DNA from: an uncultured Cyclobacteriaceae bacterium | GTDB lineage: Bacteria > Bacteroidota > Bacteroidia > Cytophagales > Cyclobacteriaceae | Direction of reading: 5' to 3' | Assembly (NCBI GenBank): GCA_937958005.1 | Contig: CALGOB010000019.1 | Coordinates: 1-61,794, forward strand | Length of the DNA: 61,794 nt | Part shown: piece after piece, positions 55,144 to 61,794 of the stretch | How the letters are laid out: each line of letters opens with the position of its first letter | Numbering within the stretch: the first letter of the stretch is position 1 | Notes under the pieces: model-generated | Database searches by the model: none | Told to the model about the DNA's origin: nothing | The model's input: only the letters and a program-made list of their open reading frames with translations | Program-made: the position numbers and the translations under genes

Positions 55144-55743
55144 ATGAAGAGAAGTGAATTGAGTGATAGTCAACTTTTGTCACTTTATAAAAACGGTAGC
55201 GAAGAGGCGTTTGCTGAACTAGTTGGCAGACATAAAAACAGGGTTTTTACCACTATTTATTTAATCGTTAAAGATACTTATACAGCTGAGGATTTATTAC
55301 AAGACTCATTTGTTAAGGCGATCAATACCATTAAAAAGGGAAGATACAACGAAGAAGGTAAATTTCTACCGTGGTTATTAAGGATAGCACATAATTTGGC
55401 CATAGATTATTTTAGGAAGTCTAAGAGGTATCCTACTATAGTAATGGAAGACGGAAGTAACGTTTTCAATACAATAGACTTTGCAGAGGATTCAGTAGAA
55501 GCTTTGCAAATTAAAAATGATACCCATGCCCTTTTAAAGAATCTCATTCAGGAATTGCCGGATGCACAAAAAGAAGTGTTGATTATGAGGCATTACATGC
55601 AGATGAGTTTTCAGGAAATAGCTGAAACAACAGGGGTAAGCATTAATACTGCTTTGGGGAGAATGCGATATGCGCTCATTAACTTGAGAAAGAAAATGGA
55701 CAAAACAAATATCGCGTATGATAAAAACATTTACCGAAAATGA
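55144..55743 (+). CDS. RNA polymerase sigma factor, ECF/sigma-70 family
   Basis: A 199-residue sigma factor with region 2 (YLIVKDTYTAEDLLQDSFVK, FLPWLLRIAHNLAIDYFR) and region 4 (MRHYMQMSFQEIAETTGVSINTALGRMRYAL). The N-terminal LSDSQLLSLYKNGSEEAFAELV and overall length match a widely conserved Bacteroidota sigma factor. A small acidic partner overlaps its 3' end, here by 26 bp. Its promoter is unusually clear. Confidence 0.92.
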   Translation: MKRSELSDSQLLSLYKNGSEEAFAELVGRHKNRVFTTIYLIVKDTYTAEDLLQDSFVKAINTIKKGRYNEEGKFLPWLLRIAHNLAIDYFRKSKRYPTIVMEDGSNVFNTIDFAEDSVEALQIKNDTHALLKNLIQELPDAQKEVLIMRHYMQMSFQEIAETTGVSINTALGRMRYALINLRKKMDKTNIAYDKNIYRK

Positions 55744-55957
55744 CTTAGTAAGGTTTATTTATGGGGAAACGTCCCCTATCGAAAACAATGCAATTGAAAA
55801 TGCACTCATGTGTAATCAAGAAACACAAGAGATGTATAGGGATTTAAAGGAAACTACCTCCATGTTAGATAGCGTATCGAAGACACCTGGAAAAAAAGTT
55901 GTCAACAAAATCCTTAATTATTCTAAAAATTTTGGTGATATTTCTGTTTTAAAATAA
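55718..55957 (+). CDS. Small conserved partner of the sigma factor
   Basis: A 79-residue soluble protein (TENDLVRFIYGETSPIENNA, NQETQEMYRDLKETTSMLDS) overlapping the sigma gene by 26 bp in another frame. Position and size suggest a regulatory or anti-sigma-like partner, since N-terminal phrases such as DLVRFIYGE resemble the first helix of anti-sigma domains. There is no membrane helix or zinc motif. The role is inferred. Confidence 0.65.
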   Translation: MIKTFTENDLVRFIYGETSPIENNAIENALMCNQETQEMYRDLKETTSMLDSVSKTPGKKVVNKILNYSKNFGDISVLK

Positions 55958-56140
55958 ACAGGGGTTGAGCAAAAAATGTACAGCTAAAAATTTAAGCTAA
56001 AACTGACATTAATGATGTTAATCTTAGTTGAAATTAAAATGATTCAGAGTAATCCTTTCTGTAAGAAACATACTTATAAATAATTGGGTTTGATTGATTG
56101 CTATACGAAAATTATTGCTTGATTTATAAAGAGATATTCC

Positions 56141-56785
56141 ATGAATAAGAAGGAGAGGTATGCTGCTTTTCTTGATCATTTTACAGCAGTATTGCCGGAG
56201 GCAGAAACAGAGCTACAATATAACAACCCTTATGAATTACTAGTAGCGGTTGTCCTAAGTGCTCAGTGTACAGATGTACGAATTAATAAGGTAACTCCTG
56301 CTTTGTTCAGAGATTACCCTTCGCCAGAATTCTTGGCAAGCAGTAATTTTGATGAGTTATTTCCTTACATAAGAAGTGTAAGTTACCCTAATAATAAGAC
56401 CAAACACTTACTCGGTTTGGGAAAAATGTTAGTGGAAGATTTTAATTTAGAAATACCTTCATCTATAGAGGAATTACAGAAATTACCCGGTGTTGGCCGA
56501 AAGACTGCTAATGTGGTAGCATCAGTAATCTATAACCAACCCACCATGGCGGTAGATACACACGTATTTAGGGTTTCCAAGAGGCTTGGATTGGTTACTC
56601 AAACAGCCAAAACACCTTTGGAAGTTGAAAAACAATTAGTAAGGCACATTCCTGAAGAGCACATCCCCAAAGCGCATCATTGGTTAATCCTACATGGTAG
56701 ATATACTTGCTTGGCAAGAAAGCCTAAATGTGATCAATGTGATATTACCCACTTTTGTAAATACTTTGATAAAAATGGTGTTTAA
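56141..56785 (+). CDS. nth: Endonuclease III
   Basis: Base-excision DNA glycosylase/AP lyase removing oxidised pyrimidines. The helix-hairpin-helix LQKLPGVGRKTANVVASV carries the catalytic Lys121, and Asp139 follows in VDTHVFRV. The C-terminal 4Fe-4S loop has Cys190, Cys197, Cys200 and Cys206 (C-x6-C-x2-C-x5-C). The 214-residue length is normal. It stands between the sigma pair and a repeat cluster. Confidence 0.95.
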   Translation: MNKKERYAAFLDHFTAVLPEAETELQYNNPYELLVAVVLSAQCTDVRINKVTPALFRDYPSPEFLASSNFDELFPYIRSVSYPNNKTKHLLGLGKMLVEDFNLEIPSSIEELQKLPGVGRKTANVVASVIYNQPTMAVDTHVFRVSKRLGLVTQTAKTPLEVEKQLVRHIPEEHIPKAHHWLILHGRYTCLARKPKCDQCDITHFCKYFDKNGV

Positions 56786-56841
56786 TACCAAATTAACTTT
56801 AAAACTTCGTGTGTCTTCCTGTTTATTTCCCATTCTCATGC

Positions 56842-56938
56842 AATGAACCAACCCCGACCCAAGGGTACGGGGTATCTATGGGCAATAATTTAATGATCGA
56901 CTCAAGAGTCGGGGAATTAATATCCCTTAGGGATTAAA
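56842..56938 (+). repeat. Family-A palindromic repeat, copy A8 (consensus-like)
   Basis: Complete copy closest to the consensus: AATGAACCAACCCCGACCC, AGGGTACGGGGTATCTATGG, GCAATAATTTAATGATCGAC, TCAAGAGTCGGGGAATTAAT and ATCCCTTAGGGATTAAA. CCCCGAC in the first hairpin can alternatively pair with GTCGGGG in the last third. It lies 57 bp after nth. Confidence 0.93.
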
Positions 56939-57030
56939 AAGCCTTTGAATAGCACTGCTATTCCTTCATTTTTGCCTTTGAGCATAAAAAATAAAATAAG
57001 AAATCTAATCCGAACTTTTAAAGCTAAATT

Positions 57031-57209
57031 GGGATCAAGCAGTAAACCTGTGGAATAGGAAAAAACTTTAAATCTATCCAACCCATAAAAAATGACATTT
57101 AAAATTTTAAGCATTTAATAATCAAATACTTGACTTGATGTTTGCTAAAGAAGTTTGAGTTTGAGAGCGAGCTTAGAGGAGCTTCCCCACAGATTTATTG
57201 CTTGATCCC
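57031..57209. mobile_element. 179-bp MITE with 25-bp ends, copy 1
   Basis: GGGATCAAGCAGTAAACCTG at 57031 is inverted as CAGATTTATTGCTTGATCCC ending at 57209, with two mismatches over about 24 bp. The element is flanked by TAAATT on both sides (57025-57030 and 57210-57215), consistent with a 6-bp target duplication. The interior contains TTTAAAATTTTAAGCATTTA and has no gene. A related copy lies 50 bp downstream. Confidence 0.82.
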
Positions 57210-57259
57210 TAAATTGGTATAATATCTACTCTTTTAAGATAGTTTGTGTGTAAGATTCA

Positions 57260-57425
57260 GGATCAAGTGTTAAATCTGTGGAGCAATGGAAATCTTTGAA
57301 TTCATTCAACACCTAAAAAATTAACATTCAAAATTTTAAGTATTTAATAATCAAATGTTTGCTAAAGAAGTTTGAATTTGAGAACGAACTTAGAGACGTT
57401 TCCCCATAGATTTATTGCTTGATTC
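57260..57425. mobile_element. 166-bp MITE with 25-bp ends, copy 2
   Basis: A direct-orientation relative of the preceding element: GGATCAAGTGTTAAATCTGT at the left end, TTCAAAATTTTAAGTATTTA inside, and CATAGATTTATTGCTTGATT at the right end. It lies 50 bp after copy 1. A third, right-end-only fragment (GTTCCTCCATAAGTCTATTG) follows at about 57430-57472. The target duplication is not clear for this copy. Confidence 0.75.
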
Positions 57426-57569
57426 CAGAGTGAGTTTAGAGATGTTCCTCCATAAGTCTATTGCATGACCTGAACAATTTCACAAGGTATGAGTATGCCA
57501 CAAAATTTATAAATGAGACAATTAGAACACTCATCCACAGGCCTTGAGCATTTATTCTTCATTTGTGAG

Positions 57570-60500
57570 TCAAATATTTTTTTGACCTTTCATGTGAGCG
57601 CTCACGTACTTAGACATTTTTTCAAGCTGACCTGATATTTTGTGAATGTCATTAGAGGTCTCTGCGTTTTTCTCTGAACGCCTAAAAAAGTCTTTCAATG
57701 AATGCAGGATGTTATCAGTAGATCTTGCTTGCTGTTGACTGGAATTAGCAATCTCATTGATTAGCATGGCTGATTTTTCGATTTCAGGAATAAAATCAAA
57801 GATTAATTTTCCCACCTCTTCTGATTCTCCTGCTCCCTTTTTTGCGGAACTCACAATTTCTTGTGAAGCAATTTTACTTTTTTCAGCTAGTTTCCTAATT
57901 TCAGTGGCTATTACCCTAAAACCTCCCCCTAAAGCACCCGCATTTGCAGCTTCTATAGAAGCATTAATGGCAAGAATATTAGTTTGTCGAAAGATTTCTT
58001 CCAGTACTTCTACTTTTTGGGAAATGATCTTGTTCTCTTGGATATTAACTTGAGAGGCTTCCTTGATCCTCTCCAATTGATTTACGGTATTTTCACTTAT
58101 TTCATTCGTTATTTCTGTATTCTCGCTGTTTTTTCTGGTGTTTGTAGCCACACTTTCTAGATCCGCCTCTATCAACCTAGCTGTTTCTATTTGCTTATTT
58201 GCATCTTCTTTCAATACTCCAGATTGGATCTTTAATCGATCACTAGAGTAAACTATCTCTTTATTGCTATCTTTTAATATTTTGATTGTTTGTTTCAATT
58301 CTGCGGTACGTCTCTCAATCTCATTTTCTAATATCTTTCGTTGGTTTTTAGTGTTATTTGACCGCCAACTAAAAAATAAATATAGTAATGAAGTAATTAC
58401 AAGACCCAAACCAATATAAAACCATATAGTCCTCCACCATGGTGGTTGTACTATTATTTTGAGACTTGCTTTTCTATTTGACCATATGCCATCGCTATTA
58501 GTTACCCTTACAACTAAAGTATATTCTCCAGGGTCTAAATTGGTATAAGTAACTCTTCTATTATCACTTTTTACAATAGACTCAAAATCATCAAAGCCAA
58601 TCAATTGGTAACCATACATATTTTTATCAGGGATTAAAAAATCCAATGCGGCAAACTCAATGGAAAATACATTTTCTTTATAAGTCAGAGTGATCTCATC
58701 AGTATTTGCAATTTCTTTTTTCAAAAGAACACGTCCATTTACTGTATCACCTTTTCTAAGGGGCTTCTCAAACAAATTAACTCCTGTAAATACAACAGAG
58801 GGTTGGTAATCACTTAAATAAATTTCTGATGGAGAAAACCTATTTAGGCCATTTAACCCTCCAAAATACAGTTCTTTGCCATCTTTTGATTTTATGGCTG
58901 CTCCAAATGAAAATGAACCTTTTTGCAATCCATCACTTTTATTAAAATGTTGAACACTCTCATCTTCTGGATTGTATTTTACCATGCCTTTATTTGTGCT
59001 AATCCATAAACTATTAGTTTGATCTTGTAAAATACTTCCTATGATCAAACCTTTCAGTTGCTTGTTAATTTTATGATGGACAAAATTTCTATTTTCTCTA
59101 TCGTATATACATATTCCACTGGAAGTTCCAACCCATATGTTTTGTTCATGATCTTCATACAGAACTCTTATGTCATCATTGATCAGGCTGTTTTTATCAG
59201 TATCATCATGACGAAACCTAGTAGCTATTCCTGATACGGGGTCTAAAATATTTAAACCAGTCCATTCTGTACCTACCCAAAAATTACCTTGACTGTCCTC
59301 AAGTAATGATTTAACCAGGTTTCCTGATATTGTTTGTTCATTATTGGGATCAGATTTATAGTGCTTAAACGTATTGGTCTTTCTATCGTATAAGTCTAGG
59401 CCTCCCCCCAGTAAGCCAAACCACATATTATGCTTACTATCTTCATAGATTTCCCATATACTATTGGCATTTATAGATCCTGGATCTAAAGGATCGTTTT
59501 TAAACAGTTTTGTTACTTTATTGGTTTTCTGATCAAACTTCATCAGACCAGCAACATATGTACCAAGCCATAAATCACCTTTATAATCTGCTCGAATTGA
59601 TTTTATAACATTGCTGCTGATAGATGTTCTATCTCCTTTTTTATGCTTAAATCTTTTAAAAGTACCTGTTTCAGGGTCAAATAAATTAAGCCCTCCATTG
59701 TCTGTCCCAACCCATACCTTGCCATTTGAGCCCTCTCTGACTTGCAAAACGGCATTATAACTCAGGCTATTTACGTCACCAAGAATATTTTCATAAGTTC
59801 TAAACTTCTTTCTTTTGGGGTTATAGCTATTTCCTCCACCTGCATAGGTACCTACCCAAATTGTCCCTCTGTCATCTTTGTAAAGGTCATAGATGGCATT
59901 GGTACTTAAACTTTGATCATTATATGGATTGCTTAAAATATATTCAAAAGTTTGGCTATTTGGATTAAAAATATTGATCCCTCCACCATCTGTTCCTATC
60001 CAAATATTGCCGCTATGATCTTCAAGAAAAGCATTTATTGAGTTAGAATTAAGTGCTTCTTTTTCATTAGTATAGTGTAGAAATCTTTGCTCTTTTCTGA
60101 TGAATTTGTATACCCCATTCTTACCACCAAGCCAAATATTTCCAATTTTATCCTTCATTATAGGCCTAAATTTATACCTATCTAGTAGGTAGTCAGGATC
60201 ATAAACAAATTGTTTGAAAGTTTTAGTTTGTATATTAAATAACTCAAAACCACCTATTCCAGTGCTCACCCAAAATTCGAAGTCTGATTCTCTTACTATA
60301 TCATAAGTCCAGTCACTACCTATGCTATTTATGTCATTATCGTCTTTGCGAAATCTTTGGAAATACCCTTTCCCTTGTTCTAATAAATTTAACCCTTTAG
60401 ATTCTGTTCCTATTATTATGTTGTCATTCTCATCTATGAATATACTTTTAAGGGAGTTTTCTGACAATGACTTTTCATCATTCTTATCATGAAAATATCT

Positions 60501-60905
60501 AATAAATGAAGCACTTTCCCAATCAAATTTATTTAAACCATTATCTGTGGTTATCCATAGGTTTCCTTTTGAATCTTCTGCTAAATCAGTAATTCTGTCA
60601 TTACTAATACTTGATTGGTCATTTGGATCATTTTTATAGACTATAATATTATGGGAATCATATCTATTTAGCCCATTTTCAGTTGCAAACCATATATAAC
60701 CTCTCGTATCTTGTAAAGTACGTATGATAGTTTCTTGGGATAATCCATCATCCGTTGTAATAATATCAAACAAAAAAGACTCTTTTTGAGCTAATACCTT
60801 ATTTGAAAAGAAAAGAAGGAAGGTTACCTGTACACAAAACCAAATAACAAACCCCTTAGAGGGTTTGTCAATAAATAACGTTTCGTGTATTTTAAAAGCT
60901 ATCAT
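57570..60905 (-). CDS. Beta-propeller / Y_Y_Y sensor fused to an MCP signalling domain
   Basis: The 1111-residue protein has an N-terminal signal/anchor (about 20-40). About a dozen two-component-regulator propeller repeats follow (pattern LxxDxxGNIWIGTxxGGxNxF, residues 45-740), then a Y_Y_Y domain (about 745-815) and a membrane helix near 822-845 (FYIGLGLVITSLLYLFF). A coiled coil leads to a methyl-accepting chemotaxis signalling domain with the hairpin FRQTNILAINASIEAANAGA and FRVIATEIRKLAEKSK. In hybrid two-component sensors this periplasmic half normally precedes a kinase; here it is joined to an MCP output instead. The ligand is probably a polysaccharide or another nutrient. No che genes are in the window. 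Confidence 0.9.
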   Translation of the reverse strand: MIAFKIHETLFIDKPSKGFVIWFCVQVTFLLFFSNKVLAQKESFLFDIITTDDGLSQETIIRTLQDTRGYIWFATENGLNRYDSHNIIVYKNDPNDQSSISNDRITDLAEDSKGNLWITTDNGLNKFDWESASFIRYFHDKNDEKSLSENSLKSIFIDENDNIIIGTESKGLNLLEQGKGYFQRFRKDDNDINSIGSDWTYDIVRESDFEFWVSTGIGGFELFNIQTKTFKQFVYDPDYLLDRYKFRPIMKDKIGNIWLGGKNGVYKFIRKEQRFLHYTNEKEALNSNSINAFLEDHSGNIWIGTDGGGINIFNPNSQTFEYILSNPYNDQSLSTNAIYDLYKDDRGTIWVGTYAGGGNSYNPKRKKFRTYENILGDVNSLSYNAVLQVREGSNGKVWVGTDNGGLNLFDPETGTFKRFKHKKGDRTSISSNVIKSIRADYKGDLWLGTYVAGLMKFDQKTNKVTKLFKNDPLDPGSINANSIWEIYEDSKHNMWFGLLGGGLDLYDRKTNTFKHYKSDPNNEQTISGNLVKSLLEDSQGNFWVGTEWTGLNILDPVSGIATRFRHDDTDKNSLINDDIRVLYEDHEQNIWVGTSSGICIYDRENRNFVHHKINKQLKGLIIGSILQDQTNSLWISTNKGMVKYNPEDESVQHFNKSDGLQKGSFSFGAAIKSKDGKELYFGGLNGLNRFSPSEIYLSDYQPSVVFTGVNLFEKPLRKGDTVNGRVLLKKEIANTDEITLTYKENVFSIEFAALDFLIPDKNMYGYQLIGFDDFESIVKSDNRRVTYTNLDPGEYTLVVRVTNSDGIWSNRKASLKIIVQPPWWRTIWFYIGLGLVITSLLYLFFSWRSNNTKNQRKILENEIERRTAELKQTIKILKDSNKEIVYSSDRLKIQSGVLKEDANKQIETARLIEADLESVATNTRKNSENTEITNEISENTVNQLERIKEASQVNIQENKIISQKVEVLEEIFRQTNILAINASIEAANAGALGGGFRVIATEIRKLAEKSKIASQEIVSSAKKGAGESEEVGKLIFDFIPEIEKSAMLINEIANSSQQQARSTDNILHSLKDFFRRSEKNAETSNDIHKISGQLEKMSKYVSAHMKGQKNI

Positions 60906-60995
60906 AACATCTATAGTTACGGCTATTTTTAGTCAAAGTATAATTTTTAGTCAATTTTACGACAAAACTATGTCTTTCTACGATAAAACTAGTCA

Positions 60996-61145
60996 TTATC
61001 ACGGTTGCTTTTTGTATCGTAAAATCCTTCTAAGTTTCATTTTTCTGGGCCTGTCAAAGTAATTATGAATCCATAATTACTAATTATTTGTCAATAAACT
61101 TGAGCAAGAGGTAACAAAGCAACCACAATCATTCTACCGTGATAA
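60996..61145 (-). repeat. Family-C element, copy C2
   Basis: A 150-bp block with exact 10-bp inverted ends, TTATCACGGT at 60996-61005 and ACCGTGATAA at 61136-61145. It is similar to C1 when read on the minus strand. It begins about 90 bp upstream of the propeller-MCP gene and may contribute its promoter. A third, single-ended match (TATCACGGTTG) lies at 50189. Confidence 0.7.
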
Positions 61146-61503
61146 ACTCAACTATATATAAAGTAATATAAACTGTTTTTCTTTAACCTATTTTATTAAT
61201 AGTAAATTAAGGCCTAAATTCTCAATTTCATTAGATCGCTTTATGCTTATGGGTAAAAGTCTGATGATCAGACATACTGTGGAGTAAGTAATATTGTTAT
61301 ATAGATTCAATTGCATCAATTTGCCAATGTAATATAGGTTTATATGCTGAGGTAAACTAAAAATTATTATGTTGATTCCTGTTGTGCAAAATCATATTAG
61401 ATATTATCTCAATAGATTCACTTAGGAACAAACACTGTTGGGCCGATAACCCTAAGGACAACTTTGCTATATGTTTTAGGGTTAAATTCACATTATGCAA
61501 TAG

Positions 61504-61684
61504 AAAATTACTGGCATCCAACTAAATTTCAAATTTAAGAAAAATGCCTCCTGAATCAATTTAAATAAGGGTTTTTCCTTATCCTGAAAAACAACAGTAC
61601 GCCACTGCGGCTCTGCCGGAGTTTTTGACAGGCCAACCCTCCTGCATGAATATCTAAAAGTAGAAGTTTCGGGTAGAGAAACAC
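61504..61684 (+). mobile_element. Family-B MITE-like element, copy B4 (internally deleted)
   Basis: Starts ATTACTGGCATCCAACTAAA like B1, continues with a weak terminator-like AAATAAGGGTTTTTCC, and retains GGCTCTGCCGGAGTTTTTGA from the G+C-rich core. About half of the B1 interior is missing and the right end is unclear because copy A9 starts at 61685. Confidence 0.65.
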
Positions 61685-61794
61685 AATGAACCAACCCCGA
61701 CCCAAGGGTACGGGGTATCTATGGGCAATAATTTAATGATCGACTCAAGAGTCGGGGCGCCCGGCTAGGGGAATTAATATCCCTTAGGGATTAA
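61685..61794 (+). repeat. Family-A palindromic repeat, copy A9 (with insertion)
   Basis: Complete A repeat reaching the end of the window, with CGCCCGGCTAG inserted after GAGTCGGGG as in A7. It directly follows the B4 element, as the A4 cluster follows B2. Confidence 0.92.

Noticed and set aside
51177-61794. Family-A repeats as a CRISPR array
   Set aside because: Copies are kilobases apart, on both strands, with no regular spacers and no cas genes.

Overview
The window is about 62 kb of an AT-rich genome (A+T dominates both genes and gaps) from a Bacteroidota member, most likely a free-living, probably marine, member of the Cytophagales. The evidence is gliding-motility gene gldC, TonB-dependent receptors with carboxypeptidase-regulatory N-domains, DUF3098/DUF2147/DUF4199 proteins, a ligase-associated PdeM nuclease, two-component-regulator beta-propellers with a Y_Y_Y domain, and promoter boxes of the Bacteroidota type (TTTG-N20-TAnnTTTG, clearest at 55024-55055). 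Placement below order is not possible from this sequence alone. No rRNA, tRNA, tmRNA or CRISPR array was found.

Layout. 0.8-3.5 kb: DUF2147 protein, PdeM, and an ECF sigma/anti-sigma-like pair. 4.0-9.4 kb: a tightly overlapping housekeeping run ftsX - DUF3098 - uppP - truB - ribF - scoA - scoB - gldC. 9.5-14.0 kb: TonB-dependent receptor plus a GDSL-type lipoprotein hydrolase. 14.2-19.7 kb (minus): GSCFA protein - YyaL-like thioredoxin-domain protein - priA. 20.1-24.3 kb: ABC-F ATPase, M28 peptidase, MORN-like lipoprotein. 24.4-28.5 kb (minus): a PadR-controlled run padR - M23 peptidase - signal peptidase I - polysaccharide deacetylase - esterase, the last split by a palindromic repeat. 29.9-30.8 kb: a short arsR-arsI arsenic module cut off by a MITE. 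31.3-35.5 kb: an accessory block with a lipoprotein, a 568-aa protein carrying an eCIS/DUF4157-type leader on an unrecognised C-terminal domain, a secreted protein and a membrane J-domain protein. 35.5-39.3 kb: LytS/LytTR pair divergent from two tandem DUF4199 membrane proteins, then a TRIC/YicG channel. 39.5-43.6 kb: a membrane HTH protein, an alpha/beta hydrolase, a DEAD-box helicase and a pseudouridine synthase. 43.6-44.8 kb: a graveyard with an IS1-family transposase remnant and an S41 peptidase fragment. 44.8-48.0 kb (minus): hypothetical plus M14 peptidase. 48.1-51.9 kb: repeat-rich, gene-poor. 51.9-61.0 kb: uvrA (minus), ECF sigma plus small partner, nth, and a 1111-aa propeller-Y_Y_Y-MCP fusion (minus).

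The most unusual aspect is the density and variety of small palindromic or inverted-repeat elements without any resident transposase. Family A is a ~95-bp multi-hairpin repeat present in at least eight copies, one inside a gene, several with hairpin tips extended by a nested ~34-bp palindrome (unit D). Family B is a ~350-380-bp MITE-like element with TATTACTGGTATCCGAG ends. Family C is a ~150-bp element ending TTATCACGGT/ACCGTGATAA. There is also an adjacent pair of ~175-bp MITEs with 25-bp ends, and a 110-bp element with 19-bp perfect ends and a 10-bp target duplication. Together with the eCIS-type orphan effector and the propeller-MCP fusion these are the parts most worth a second look.
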